A stretch of 64,000 nucleotides of DNA from Symsagittifera roscoffensis (GCF_963678635.1 NC_087063.1:29150599-29214598), one strand, 5' to 3'. Shown: positions 1-12,784, counted from the first letter of the stretch. Numbers and translations are program-made. Notes: generated by a model not told the origin, from the letters alone.

Positions 1-45
1 TGAAAGGGCAGTGTCATCATTTGTATTTTGAGGTCTGAAATTTTT
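1..45 (-). repeat. 45-bp direct repeat of element A gag sequence (copy 1)
   Basis: Bases 1-45 match 6177-6221 with one difference (g/a at position 30). In element A the sequence at 6177-6221 lies within the gag region, whereas at 1-45 it follows the integrase N-terminus. A second gag therefore starts right after a truncated integrase. Confidence 0.85.
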
Positions 46-1217
46 GGGAAATAAAAATTTTGTGTAAAGTTTGAGTATGTTTTCTCTGATCCGGAGTGTC
101 GTTTAGTATTTTGTGTATGTGAGATGTTAAAAACTATTATTATCATACTTAAAGGAAAACAGGGAACTGTAGAATCATTTAATTGATATTCTAGAAGATC
201 TGTATTTTCATTAATTGCTGGGTTATTAAATTTTCGGAAATATCGGAGGAGTGTTTTATTTCCCAAAATTGTGGTATCTGCTTTTACGGGCTTAGTTTTG
301 TATTTGTGCCATGATTTTAATTGTCTAATTACTGGGTCGAGATTTTGATATTGTTTTAAGAGTTCAAGTGTAATTTTATCTGTTGGAGGGAGAAAAATAT
401 TGTCAATTTCTAGTTTTGATAGGGGAATTGTGTCAAGTGGGTCATGGAGGTCAAAAACTTGGTTTATTGTGTATTTTGAATCATTTGTTTGTGGTCCTGA
501 TAAATTTATTTTATCAGTTAAATTTTCTTTTTCAATTAATGGAACAAAGTCTTTTTTATGCGAGTGGTGTTTTATTCTTTTTTGTTGGGTGTTATTTTTT
601 ATCCATTGTGAGTATGGAATTGGATTGAAAGTTGATGTTCCTAGTAGATCAACTTCGTAGTGATTATTTTGGCAATCTAAGTAAAGTGAAAAATGTTGTA
701 GGTTATTTATTTGTGATTGATCAATATCAGTTTTTACTGCATATTTGCATTCTAGTCGGGGTGATGTTTCGTCTTTTGCAAGGTAAAATTTTATATTTTT
801 TGGTATTTCAACTGTAGTTTTTCGTGTGAGTAATTCAGGTGGTGTATTTCGACTTAAGGTATCTGGTAATGCAAGATTTTTTCCTGCTGTCCAAACTATA
901 TGTAAGTTTGGAAATTTCATTAGAAATAATTGAAATCTATAAACTCTATGATTTGGATTTGACTTTTGTGTAAAGAGAAAAATGATTGGTTTATGATCTG
1001 TGAACAGAACTGTTGGATGTTTTGATCGAAGTATCAGAAATTCTTATTCTGTAAGTGTATAAATTATAGTTGTACATTCTCTCATTAGAGTTGAGAGTCG
1101 TAGCTCTGCTTGAGTGAATAATCGGGAATTAGCTAATGTAAGTTTTATTTTATTTGTACCATTATGTGATTGTAGTAATGCTGCGCCGATGCCAAAATTT
1201 GAAGCATCGCACATTGC
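46..1217 (-). pseudogene. Element A RNase H and integrase N-terminus, multiply interrupted
   Basis: Past the RT stop at 1218 the same minus-strand frame continues with CDASNFGIGAAL (RNase H first catalytic Asp), then FTDHKPI (second Asp) and LPDTLSR (end of RNase H). A linker follows, then an HSG-containing segment like the integrase zinc-binding start. In-frame TAA codons replace residues near 1217 and 1060. The integrase core with its catalytic D,D,E residues is absent: the frame runs instead into a copy of gag sequence at 1-45. Confidence 0.7.
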
Positions 1218-2288
1218 TTAGAATGGTTGATTTGGATCTGGAATTGTGTTTGAAATTTGTTCAGTTAAAAGTTTTTTAACTTCTTCAAATCGTGTTTGAT
1301 GTTCAGTGGTCCATTCAAAATTATTTTGTTGTCTGAGGATATTATAGAACGGTCTTAAGTATAATTGCATTTTATAAACGTACTTGCTAAAGAAATTTAA
1401 CATTCCAAGGAATTCTTGGATTTTCTTTTTGTTTGTTGGTGGCTGAAATTTTTGAATAGCATCAATGCGTGATTTTAATGGAGTGATTGTGTTTCGTTCA
1501 ATGTTATGTCCTAAAAATTTAACTCTTGTTAGTACGAAGTGTGATTTATCGGGAGCGGCCTTCAGATTTTCGTTCTTAAGTATTTTATGATAGTGTTCTA
1601 AAACTGTAAAAATTTCTTCTTTGGTTTGTGATTGCATAAAAACATCATCTAAATAGGTGATTGCGTTTTTCTTGAGTATTAGTGGTCTAAAAATTTTACT
1701 CATAAAAGCTGAAAATGCTGCTGGTCCTATGGATATTCCATAGAATAAGCAATTAATTTCATATTGTTGATTTCCAATAACAAATTGTGTTAAACGTCGT
1801 GATTGTTCATCTAGTGGCATTTGATTGTATGCACTTTTCATATCTGCGGTTGTAAAGTATTTTCCATTTATCTTTGTTAAGATAACTTGTATTGGTTCAA
1901 TAGGTCAATTGCATTTCGATTCATCAATTAGTGAATTGAGGTATCTAGCGTCAAAAACTATTTTTAATGATTCACCTTTTGCTAGAATGATAACAGGGTT
2001 GATAAAAGTGTTACCTTTTGGTTGTTCTTCTTTATTTACTGGTGGGATAATTTTGTATTGTTCTAAAATATCAAGTAATCTATTTACTTTGTCGTGTAAA
2101 TGAATTGGTACTTTACTAGCTCTTTGTTTTTTGAAAACTGCGTCACGTTTTAACGGGAGATGTAGTGATGAACTGAATTTTCCAACGTCAAATTTTGATG
2201 TTGCGTAGATTGTTGAATATTTTAACAGTTGTTTTGCTAATTTATCAAACTCGATTTGTGTAATTTGTGAGTGTTCAAAATTAAACAT
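1218..2288 (-). pseudogene. Element A reverse transcriptase
   Basis: Two adjoining frames, 2288-1905 and 1841-1218, make up a Ty3/gypsy RT. The first has the fingers region (VNKEEQPKGN, then IVFDARYLNSLI). The second has DMKSAYNQ-type palm sequence, the catalytic YLDD box (AITYLDDVFM), and the thumb/connection signature FLGHNI followed by EFLGMLNFFSKYV. A TGA between the frames (near 1905) falls where the family usually has Trp, so this is one RT broken by point mutation and not two genes. Confidence 0.88.
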
Positions 2289-2534
2289 TGTTAAAAATTT
2301 TTGTTGTTCTTTTGTGTAGTTTGTTATATTGAATGTTGGTTTAAAATATAGTGTTTTTGTGAAGTAATCTGTGTTTCTCTCTTCATTACTTACTATGTTA
2401 TTTATGGATAATTCTTCGTCAAGAATTGTGGATTGGCAAATATCAAATAATTGGAGTATATTATTTACGCGGTAGGCTACTTCATGTATGGGTGAGAGTG
2501 TAGCGTTTGTTTCACAATATCCTAATGTTACTTG

Positions 2535-3488
2535 CTACGGTGTATTGTTATACACGTGTAACGAAATGATGTCGGAATTCGTGTTTTTCAAATATTTAAT
2601 AGATGAGATCGTGATTTTGAAAAATTTGTGAATAGGTTTAAATTCAAAGTCTGACATAAAAAGTTGTTGTTTATTTTGACTTTTATCATACTGGTGAACT
2701 TGTTTTATTAAAAAATTATATATGTTTCCTGATAATGGTTTCAGGTGTTTCCGTTGTTGATTATAAATTGGATAAAATTTTAATAAGAATGGTGGTTCTT
2801 TGTTTAACCTTTGAAAAAATGTTAGAGCTGTATTTTTTGTTTTTGTGTACTTAACTTTGATTAGTATTTTACTATTTAAGATGTTGACTGTTGATATATA
2901 TTTAGATATAAATGGTATGCCAATGATATTGTGCTTAATATCAGTAATATGAAATATTTTTTTAAATGGTTTGTTTAGGATTTTGTTTTGCTCCATTGTT
3001 CTCGTGGGGAGAAGGAATAATTGAATTTTTCCATAATTTACTATTGTTGATCCTTGTGCTGTTGCTAGTTTACTAGAGGCTGCAAGAGGCGTTAATTTTG
3101 GATGTAATGTTTTGATTTCATTCCATGTGGGAATATTAATTATGTTTGATTCTGCTCCTGAATCAATTAAAAAATCAATTTCAAGATCTGGTGGTTGAAA
3201 TTCTTTGTTTCTTGGACTTTCTAAGAGAAATGGTACTGTCCAAATCTTTTCTCTGGGTTGTTTTTTCTGTATATTTTGATAAATATGATTTGTATTTGAG
3301 CATTGTGTTTTACCTTTTTCATCGGGTTTAATTACCGTGTTAATTTCGTTTACTTCTTGTGCAGTTTGTGTAGTATCGGTGGGTCCAATATAATAATTGT
3401 GAAGAAGTTCCAATTGATTTTCATATATATGTGATGTAAAAGGTTGTTCATATATTATAGATTCATAGTCGTTTTCGACTGTTATCAT
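2535..3488 (-). pseudogene. Element A retropepsin-like aspartic protease region
   Basis: The 317-residue minus-strand frame contains the protease active-site motif FLIDSGAESN (DSG type) at about residues 105-115, and a downstream hydrophobic IGIPFI segment as in the second half of a retropepsin fold. It lies directly upstream of the reverse-transcriptase frames, as in Ty3/gypsy pol. The N-terminal 90 residues are low-complexity and may belong to the gag C-terminus. The frame closes at 2535, before the RT frame opens at 2288. Confidence 0.7.
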
Positions 3489-3550
3489 ATTTACAGAGAT
3501 GGTATTTTCTGTATCACTTTCTGTATCTGATGATCCACAGTTTATATGAT

Positions 3551-6500
3551 TTAGTTGTAGTTCGTTACTTCCTGTGTCATCAATACCTGGGGGGTCTGAA
3601 GTTGTTTCTTCATTTGTCTGTACATGATTAATATGTTTTTGATGTTTTGGTGTACTACTTCTGTATCGATGTTTAGAATTATGATAATGGTTATTATTCC
3701 TATGTGGTGACTGGGAATAATTTCTATATCGATTATTGTAACTTGAATTTCAATTTTGCGAATTGTTCCGTGATCTATTTTGATAATAATCATTTGATCT
3801 GTGATAGTAAGATCTATTATATGAATTATTTCTTGATCGATTGCTCGGGTAACTCTGATTTCGATTGTTCGAATAACTTCTATTTCTATTATGTGAATAG
3901 TTTCTATTTCTGTTGTATGATGAGTTTCGTGATTGAGTATTGGAATAGTGTTTATTCCTTGGATTTGATTGGCAACTGGATCTAGAAACAAATTGTGTTG
4001 CATTGGAATTTGATCTTGAATAGTTATTTCGACTATTTGATCGGTTATAATTATTTTGTGAAGAATTTTGTGTATTTCTTCGTTCTGGTGATCTTCCTCT
4101 ATAACTTGAGTTATATGGTGATTGATTCCTTGTGTAATTGGTGTTGTTTGCAAGTGGTTTTCCTGAACCGTTATTACTATATATTTTTGTTTGGTAGATT
4201 TTGATCTTTTTTCATATATTGATAGAACGATTTATTTGGTTCTATATGCTTTTGAGGTCTATTCTGATTATCTTGTTGTTTTTGTCTACATTCGGAAATA
4301 CTGTATCGGTATCGTCGGCAATAATTACACCATTTTTTGAAGGATGATTTGCCTTTAAAATTTGGATGTTTTTCATAGATATTTAGTATTTCAGTGATTT
4401 TTTCAATTAGGTCTGTATCTGATTCCTGTATGTTATTTATATGTGTAGTGTTTGTTTCAATTCGATTAACAAAATGTAGTTTTAGATTTTCTGTTTCTTC
4501 GAGTTTCATTGTAATTTCCGCTTGCTCTAGTTTATCTACTAGTTTTCGAAAATCTAAATCTGGTTCTCGAATTGAGGAAGGATGAGATGCTCTCTTTTTT
4601 ATTGCTATTTTCCTTAATTGAGGTGTTAAGGTCATCATTAAAATTTCTGTCATTTTTGTGCTTCTATGGTCATGTGTATTAAGTGAATATGCTTTTCGAA
4701 CTAGTGTTTCGATACGTACTGCTAATTGTTTGATAGTTTCATTTGGTAACCTGCGAATTTCATTACATAAAACTCTTTGGAGTTGCTTATTTCTTTCGGA
4801 GTCAAACATTTTTGGAAATTCTTGTGTAAATCTTTTCCAGTCTGATTTTATTTCTATAGGTAATACTGAAAACCATTTTTGAGCTGCGCCATCTAAGGTT
4901 GTTTGTATCAGTGCTGTGCGTCTATGTATCCAGATTTGATGTAGTGGCGTATTAATTGGTTCAGGTCCTATTTTTAAAATTAAATTTGCTGTTACTGCAT
5001 TTAGATAATCTTCACACAGACAGAATATTCAGGGTCTGTTCCTTTGAATACCATCAGTGGTTTATTGGATGTTATTGATGATCCACCCATGAGGTATGGA
5101 TTCATTGTCATCTGTAGTGATTCCTCGGCATTTGACATATGCGAAAAATTAGAAAGTTGATTTTTTGTTATTTCGTGTTGCTGAAGGTAATATGGAAGCG
5201 GTATTTCATTTTGCATTTGAGTTGCTTGATAAGAATGCATTGACATTGGATTTTGTGGTTGTATTGGTTGAAAAGATTGTGTGTTAATTGGGTTTTGTAT
5301 ATGCATTTGTTGTGGATTTTGTACATTTTGTACATTTTGTCGGAAATTTTTATATTTCGAGATGGTTGAGGTTGTCGTGGTCTTTGTGTGCGATATTCTT
5401 TAGTATATGGTGCAAAAATATCTGGTTGGTGATAATCATCTTCATCGGATGATAAATAGTTTGTATTAAATGGTGTATGTTGGTTATTTTTATTTTATTG
5501 AAAGAATGGTTAATTTTCAGTATAATCCTTGTGTAGGTTGTGGATTATCTGGAAAATTTGTCGATGTTTTCGGGAGATTCCAATAATGAGAACATACGTG
5601 ATTTGAATTTTGTGTGTTTTTTCGGGGAGGTTGATTTCTTCTTGGTTTGTGAGCATAATTATAATTGTGTTCTGCAAAAGTGTTTCTTGTGAATGATTTT
5701 CGTGTTTTTGACGGTATTGTCATTGGTCTATACGTTTGATAATCCATATGTGAATATTTTGGAGCAACCAAAGATTTAACGGTTGATTGTAAGGTTACTT
5801 GTGCCAGTGAAGTATTTGTATTTCTTGGTGTTGTCAAATTTGGGTGTATTGGTGAAATACTTTGTTGTGTAGTTGTTGTTGTTTGGACGATTTCTTCATT
5901 TATGAAGTGTGATGGTGTTTGAATATCTTGTTGTGTAAGATTTTTAGTTCCATTAAGGTTTTCATTGTGTATGATGGTCGAATTTAAACTGTTATTTCCC
6001 GTATCAGGTAAAAATGTATTGTAGTTTAATGGTGTTGCATCAATAGTTCATGGTATTACTTTTACATAATCTCTGTGATAAGATATTGTACTTATTGCTT
6101 TACTTGAGATAGCTTGTGAGATTTTTATAAATGTAGGATGAGACCATTCAGGGTCCCAAACGTAGTCTGATTGTTCTGAAAGGGCAGTGTCATCATTTGT
6201 ATTTTAAGGTCTGAAATTTTTTCTTGCTTGTGAAATTAAATCTAAATTGTGGTTGAAATAATCTACTATAAACCATGCCAAAATCTTTTGTAAATCATGT
6301 TTAGTGTGTTGTGAAACATCATCTTTAGTGAAATTTTCTTTAATTATATGTAGAAATGTTGAAAATGATGCGATTTCACGTCGTACTTTTGTATGTTTGG
6401 ATGTTTCAGTTGGTGAGGGACTTTGAAATTCTGTTTTTTCTAATATAGAGATATAAGTATTTATTATTGCAAAAACTTCGCTAGTAAATATGGAGTTTGC

Positions 6501-6854
6501 TCTTTGTGAATTATGATATTGTATGCTTTTGATAAATTCTAGGAATACTTTTGAAAATTCTATTTCAATATCATCTGTTTGAATTACATATTTACCATGG
6601 TCTGTATTTGGTGTGCTGAATTCTTTGGTGTAGATTCCATATTGTTGTGTTAGGTTAGATATGTCTTTCAAATAATGTTCAATAATTTGTCTTTTGATTT
6701 TTACATCTGGGAATTCTGCTTTGCATGGACTGATTCCGGGTTTAAACAAATTTACGAGTAAGTTCTTGCAAAAATCATGTTGTCCTCTGGGGTAAACTGC
6801 TTCGTCATCTGCACTATCGTCATTTTGAGTGTGGCTCAGTTTTTCGTTTGGTGA
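3551..6854 (-). pseudogene. Element A gag region (capsid/nucleocapsid-like), fragmented
   Basis: A chain of minus-strand frames covers 6854-6204, 5837-5517, 5306-5001, 4809-4177 and 4153-3551. The 5' part is helical and capsid-like. The 4809-4177 frame has a retroviral-type helical segment and then a C-x2-C-x4-Y-x4-C motif (CNYCRRYRYSISEC), a nucleocapsid zinc knuckle with the usual His replaced by Tyr. The stretch 5837-5001 is low-complexity, rich in Gln, Asn, Pro and Thr. The 4153-3551 frame is an odd Ile/Thr/His-rich repeat. Stops and frame changes separate the parts, including a TGA near 6050. I assign it by position and the knuckle-like motif, not by close recognition of a family. Confidence 0.6.
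6177..6221 (-). repeat. 45-bp direct repeat of element A gag sequence (copy 2)
   Basis: This is the gag-internal partner of the repeat at 1-45. Both copies have the same orientation and reading direction. Confidence 0.85.
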
Positions 6855-9044
6855 CTGTTAATATATAGCTATCGATGTGTCTAATTGGTTGATTCCAATT
6901 ATACAGGTGTACTGGTTTGTGTTTGTATTGCTTTTTTATGATTCTTTTTCCTGTTTTTGATGAATTTGAAGTTGTTACTGAGTCGGAAAAATGTAATTGG
7001 TCGTGAATGGGACAATTTTTATCAATTGATTTATTTAATTTGTAGAGTTCATCTAAACTGCTGGCTTCTGATTCAGAAAATGCGTTTCTATTTTTTGAAA
7101 AAAAAATTTCGTGTGATTTGTCTTTGTTTGTTTATAATTTTTCTTTTTATTGTTTGTCGTTTTGTTCTAATGTATCCAACTGTTTGTGTATGAGGTGTGA
7201 TTACAAGATCGTATTTTTTGTTATCTATTTCACAGTTGTGTAAAACGATTGTTTGCTTATTTCCTAAATTTTTGAATGACGTAAGGTTTAGGATGAGGGA
7301 TGCAAAAAATTGTTAGGTATTTCTATTTTCTTAGACTGTTAATCCTTACGATTTTTTGGTTAGCTTAGACTGGGTCTTTTTATTCAGGGTTGGAGAGAAA
7401 AGTATATCGATTCCGAAGAATGATTTTTTACTTTCTCGTGGCTAGTCTAAGCTATGGTGTTAACTTATATAATCTTGCTTAGGGGTAGTGATTGTGTTCA
7501 AGGGTTGGAGAATAGTAAATCGATCCACAAGGTTCAGGTATAATTAGAACGCAAGTAGTTCGTTAGATACTATTTTAAACCTACTAAGTCTAAGACCTAT
7601 CCTGGGTCTGGTAAGAGGAGGGTTCATGTGAAGGATGAATAACCGAAGTTCTTCACTGTTTATCTTAATTTGAATGGTTAGTTTTATTTAAAAATTTCTA
7701 TTAGTCTTAGGTCTTTTGGAAGGGTTGGATAGTGAATCGACGTTTGAGGTCGTTAGACACTTGCTAAGTGGGTGGAGGAGAACAAAATTGTTCTTTTTGA
7801 TCCAAGAATAGGCCTTGATGATCAGGTTTTAAATTTAGTGAAATAGAAAATTAATTAAGATCCAAGGATAAGCCTTGAGGATCTGATTTTAAAATTAAGT
7901 GAATTTAAATTTAAGAGGGTTTAAGTTTTTTTAAGAAAAAGATTTAGTTCTTTTATGATATTAGTGAGCTTATGATGGAAAACATATGATTTATGATTAC
8001 TAACAATTTATTGTCATGCTGCTAATTTTTATTTTCATTTTCAATAAATATTTTTCAAATATGTTTTATGTAATACTGCAGAAATTAAAAAAACGATCTG
8101 AGATCTTTTTATCAATTGTTATTGTACATTAATAATTTTGTTTAGTGCCTGAAATGATCATGTAGATTGAATTTTATGTTTGCAAATGAAAATCTAAATT
8201 CATTGCTAAAAAGATTCTAAATACAAAAGTTTGTGTTGGCTTTTGCCGTACTATCATATAACTATTTGGTAAGTTTCTACTTTGTCGTATGTCGTCTCTG
8301 GTTCGAGGTCTTCTTCCAATTCCGGGTAGTTCTATTATTGTTCGGAATATCGGCTCTGATCTATTGAGTCGTAGAGACATTTCAATTAAATTATTATCGT
8401 ATAACATTTTGAAAAAGTTTTGTCTAATTTCTAATCTATTTTTGGTTAGTTCTAAGCTATTAAGGTCTTATTCGAGACTTATTGTCGCACCAGATGAGTT
8501 AGAACCGATGTGGTTAACTCATAGAGTAATTTCGGATAGGGTACACCGTCTGCTCGTCACGCTATCTTATTTTCGGCCGGATAGATTCGTGCAACTTCTT
8601 AGTCTAATACCGATCCTAATCTTACTCTTATACTTTCTAGTCTCAGGGTGTTTAACTAGTCTCTGCTAGGCTCAATAGATCTAGGGTATACTGGTTTATT
8701 GCGGCTGCTGAAGTTCTCTTGGAGAGGCAACTAATTTCTAAGTTAAATTCAACTCTCTCTGGTGCTGAAATTACCAGTAATTTCAGCACTTTCAAATAAG
8801 TGGGTTGTTAGTTAGATGGATTATGATTGGTTAATATTAAATACTTTACTGTGGTAAAATATCCAATTTATCCAATCATAAAATGTAGTTTAGATCAAGT
8901 TCCACTAGTTTGACCAAATTTTCTGTGCTGCAGGCAAAAAGCGTTTTTAGGCACTTTTTGGAAAATTTCGGCCAAAAAATTGCGTTTTTTTTTGCGCGCG
9001 CTCCCTTCTCGAAATTAGTATAGCTTGGCGCCAAAGGCGCCTTT
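6855..9044. other. Gene-free AT-rich stretch with degenerate repeats, possibly leader/LTR of element A
   Basis: I find no credible gene. A motif like gggttgga followed by a short spacer and atcga recurs near 7387, 7503 and 7721. A roughly 60-bp unit beginning tccaagaatag / tccaaggataa occurs twice in tandem at 7800 and 7860. Position directly upstream of element A gag suggests 5' leader or LTR, but no second LTR copy is in the window to prove it. The short open frames near 8174-8669 have no recognisable domain. Confidence 0.4.
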
Positions 9045-9205
9045 AGAAAAATTCAGTCAGCCAAAAATGAACATCTCAAAATAGCACAAAGGGGGGACCC
9101 GTTAGGTCGGCAGGGGGGTCGAATCCCTGAGCGGGGGGGGGGGGGGGGGGGGGGGGGTTGGGGCGTCCGCCTTTTGCTTCTAAATCCGCTACTGAAAGGA
9201 AGCTT
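9045..9205 (+). repeat. Interspersed repeat (possible SINE) containing a 35-base G run
   Basis: The segment starting cagtcagccaaaaatg and passing through gggtcgaatccctgagc recurs in inverted orientation at 13610-13740. The gggtcgaatccc box resembles a tRNA B box, so a tRNA-derived SINE is possible. A homopolymer of 35 G lies at 9133-9167. The other copy has only short G/C runs there, so the run expanded in this copy. Confidence 0.55.
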
Positions 9206-9708
9206 GTCAAATCCGTTCTATTCATTGAGGCAAAAATCTCAGATTTGGTCGGTTAGTGTTTGAGAAACGATGAAAAAAAATCAAAAATATTGGTCAAAGG
9301 TCAAAAACTCCCCCACAGACTTTTTCGAAGGCTGTACACAAAGAGTTAAAGCATAAAGAGACCAACTTCCCCCTGGAACTACTCTGCAGTAACTAGAAGC
9401 CATCCAGTAGTTAATTTTGAATGACATAGCAGCATCAAAAGTGATTCCACTGATTTCAATTAACTTGTTGCTAGCCCAAAAAGTCTACATTCCGATTTGA
9501 TAACGCTTGTTCATCGCCAGCGAATAAAATTATTTTCAGCTAGTGTCATAAAATAACATTAATTTCAGCTACTTTGATCTGCTAGTTTCAGAAGAGAGCC
9601 ATTCACAAAAAATAAGGAAACGCCTTGTGAGGGGGCGGATTTGTGTTTCTAGCTTACTCATTGAATAATTAGTTTAATCATTTCACGTTTCGATGAATTT
9701 GAGTTTAG

Positions 9709-9870
9709 ATGGAGCGTCTGCGTGAGCACCTGTGTAAGCAGGAGTCTACTAGACAGCTGTTGGTGATAGAAGCAGATGAGCACTTTGAGGAGTTGAATGA
9801 GGAGAGCAGGATGATGATGTGGAGGGAGAGGGCACTCTATCTGGAGGCACAGCAGCCCCATATAGACGAG
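9709..9870 (+). CDS. Unrecognised gene X, exon 1 (charged, helical N-terminus)
   Basis: The exon runs from an ATG to GAG|GTCAGT and encodes 54 residues beginning MERLREHLCKQES. It is Glu/Arg-rich, probably helical or coiled-coil, with host-like codon use. An AG lies directly before the ATG (gagtttag|ATG), so the ATG may be an internal Met of a longer protein or the start of a trans-spliced or 5'-UTR-intron transcript. The exon ends in phase 0, which matches the exon at 12629. The function is unknown; I do not recognise the family. A Cys-rich module follows in the next exons, so a structural or zinc-binding intracellular protein is a guess only. Confidence 0.6.
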
Positions 9871-11166
9871 GTCAGTTATATAAGCATTACATAATTTTTC
9901 TCTTTTTTTTCAAATTTAATAAGGGTAGCCAAAATGCAACAGGAAACTGTTTGCTGAGAATGAGAACAACAGGACACAGATAAATTGGGCTAACTCAATG
10001 TTTTAATTTGTATAGTGCTCAAATAACGAAAAAAAAATCAAAACTGACATTATATTCACATCAACCCAAAACATAGTAGACATTAATATAGATGAGGGTA
10101 AAACATTTTTTTGAAAAACTAGCAAATTTTCTCAAATATAATTTATTTTTACTATAAAAAAATTTACTAACTTTTTTTGACGAAAAAAATTTGTTTTAAC
10201 ATCATAGTTTTTTTATATAAATTTACAAATCACAAATGGGATTAAGTCAACACAGGCTGGCTTCTGAGCAAACTGAATTTAATATAAGGTGAATATAAAG
10301 GTTATCTATGTATATATGACTTAAAAGCCTCTAATTTCGTTAACTGATAACTGTTCATGTAAATGTATCCAATATTTATTAATTTCCTTATTATACTTTG
10401 ACTTTTTTAACATTCTTAAGTTTTTGAGTAAACCATTTCACTTCTTGGCACATACTTTAGCAATAGAAAACTCTGATGAATGGTTTCCATATACTTGTGC
10501 AGTACTCACTTTTTTGGTCTATTGTTCAACGACTTTTTATGTTTTTGTACAATTTCTTCATTTGAAAAATTCATTTTTTCAAAGAACACTTCAAAAACTT
10601 TCAGCAAACAAAATTTTTTATGGTGTTATGTTTCATCATAAGTAGATCACGACATCTTTCAAACTTTTTTTCATGAAGCAAACTTTTACACACCAGTTTA
10701 TTAGACGATTCAAATGATCAACTTTTTTCTGTTGCCATCTGCTGAAAAATACTCCACTATAACTAAGATGGGACAAAACTACTGGTTCTAGGAAAATTAT
10801 TTATGCCACAAGATGTATATTGACTTAATTTGGCAAGCCATTTTGCCAAGACATTTATTCATTTCGTTTGCAAACCCTAATATTTCGTCCAATATAAGAC
10901 TCCGATACCAATCTGAATCTTGGCTTTTAAATTCCACATTTTCAAAAATATAGAAACCAAAAAGTATAACGTTAGAAAAAAACATCATTTAGAGCAAAAT
11001 TCACGAAGCCATGTGTTAACTGAGGGAATGATTCAAATTTTATCTAATAGCTCTATTTGAAAATAGTTTCAAAATGGATAAAGATTGTTTATCATCAAAT
11101 TTATGAATTGTCGACATTTGAGCAACCATTTTTCAATTTAAGATGAGTTCTGATTGAAATTTCAGC

Positions 11167-11546
11167 AAAATGAGAAAATTCACAAAATGGTGAAAGTTCT
11201 TGTACGCGGACATCGCCCGTGTAGCACTGTAGGCGATGACGGCGGGCCGGTCAGAATTTCCGGAGACGCCGGCACCTCCGGACTAAGTTTCGGGTCCCTT
11301 GCGATCACAACCACAGATGCTAAGGGTAAAAAACGAAAAGAACAACTTCAGAATGCTGCTTTGTTCACATGCGATCAAATGAACGAAAAATGCAGGGGCT
11401 GTATGCGAAGTTTGGGCGAATGTGTATTAGAACAGATTTCGTCTCTGGATAAAAGTCACAAAAAGTTTGAAGAGTCTAGAAAGAAAGAGAAGGAAAAGCA
11501 TTATGAATACTTTTGTCACGCACAGTTTAAGTATATGGCTGTCTAG
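11167..11546 (+). CDS. Single-exon Cys-motif module related to gene X exons 2-3
   Basis: The frame is open from an acceptor-like tttcag|CAAAATG to a stop at 11544-11546 and encodes about 126 residues. Its C-terminal half (TTDAKGKKRKEQLQNA..., CRGCMRSLGECV, ISSLDKS) aligns with what gene X encodes across exons 2 and 3 (TKDARGRKVKETIENA..., CRVCCKYLGKNCM, IGALDRL). Shared features are the basic DAxGxK start, paired cysteines, an LG-x(1-2)-C motif and a downstream LD. The GC-rich, codon-like character contrasts with the surrounding AT-rich intron. It could be an alternative exon of gene X (a phase-0 join to exon 1 is possible), a nested gene, or a retrocopy of a paralogue, because it lacks the intron of exons 2-3. 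No function is known. Confidence 0.5.
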
Positions 11547-12628
11547 ATCAGACAGTGCAAACGACGAATAGTGCAAAATGCGATGAAGACGATGACGCCA
11601 TAAATTAAAAACTCGCATGAAAAAAGAAACTGGTAAAGAGATCAATCGAATGATATGGTTTCAACGAACTTTGGCATAAAAACTGTCTGCAAATTTATCA
11701 AGTTCACCACCCGGTTCTCTTAAAAATGGCTAATTCCGATTTTTTTCTTTGTGCATGTTAGTACAAGCTAGCTTGTTGTTCCGACCTTTTGAAAAATGTG
11801 GAGGAACTTCGTATTTGGGTGTGATAAATATTTTTTCTTTTCCACGCGAAACCAGGGTCGAGTGATATACCAAATTGAAACCCTTTCAGTCGTGATTCGA
11901 GCGACATTGAACAATTTTCAATCGAATAAAACTGATTTAAAATTTTTGATTTTTATTTCCGATTTGAGCGAATAAAGCGAGCGAGCAGTTTTACGACAGC
12001 TTAGTTACACCTAATTAAAGCCCTGAAAACTTACTTTTAAGCAAGTAAAATTTGTTTTCGGAAATTTTTAGCGCCATTTTGAAAATCAAAAATTTCAAAA
12101 AAAAATTCTGCAAAAAAACTGAAAAAAAAAATATAGTTTTTTGTTGTTCATATGCCTGAATTATAGTTATACATCAGATCTTTTTATCACGCCACGTATA
12201 CAAAAACGACTAATTTGAAAAAAAAATTGTAGTTTTTAAAGACTATGGTCAGAACATTGTACTTGCACAGTAACCGCCTATCCTTGTTTTTTTTAAATGT
12301 TTTTTTAGCTGCTTTATTGTAGAAAAAGGGTGACCATAAGCCTTTGTGCTTCGTATCTCTCATCTATACAGTTGTATTTCAGAAAATATCCTGAATTAAA
12401 AAGGTCTCATCTCAGTCTCTTCAATTGATCCAGAACATTTTTTGTAAATTTCAACCTGGAGCAGAACAACCAATATAATAGTTTTTCAAAAATAGGTTTT
12501 TTAATCATAATTAATTCTTTTTAAAAGATAGTTAATTCAAAAGCGTTTCTTATTTTAAAGTAGTGCTTATTAGTTACAAATCAGAAAATTTTTTTAAGGT
12601 TTACTAATATATTGTTGTTCTGTTCTAG

Positions 12629-12784
12629 GTTGCGGAGAAGCAGTACGCTCTCCTCAAGTTCATTGCGAAAAAACACAAGTGCAAAGTAATCCCGGAGGAC
12701 AAATTCACAACTGTCACTCAGTTCACCAAAGATGCCAGAGGTCGCAAGGTCAAGGAGACCATCGAAAACGCCACCATGGTCAAG
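12629..12784 (+). CDS. Gene X, exon 2
   Basis: The exon is bounded by gttctag|GTTGCGG and AAG|gtcagc and is phase 0 at both ends, giving 52 residues starting VAEKQYALLKFIAKK and ending ENATMVK. It is Lys-rich with host codon use. The TKDARGRKVKE segment matches the start of the module at 11.2-11.5 kb. Confidence 0.65.

Larger units (their letters stand above)
1..6854 (-). mobile_element. Decayed AT-rich Ty3/gypsy-like LTR retrotransposon (element A), truncated by window edge
   Basis: Minus-strand open frames run in the order gag, zinc-knuckle-like segment, aspartic protease, reverse transcriptase, RNase H, integrase N-terminus, which is Ty3/gypsy order. The frames are broken by several in-frame stops (for example near 1217, 1060, 1905 and 6050) and by frame changes, so the copy is probably dead. 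No LTR pair can be shown: the 3' part lies beyond base 1, and the region upstream of gag (6.85-8.9 kb) has no second copy here. The low GC matches host introns and differs sharply from the GC-richer element at 43-58 kb. Confidence 0.85.

Noticed and set aside
1-6854. Alternative genetic code with TAA=Tyr and TGA=Trp, suggested by element A stops
   Set aside because: Host genes here end at TAG and TGA with normal-length products; random decay explains the element.
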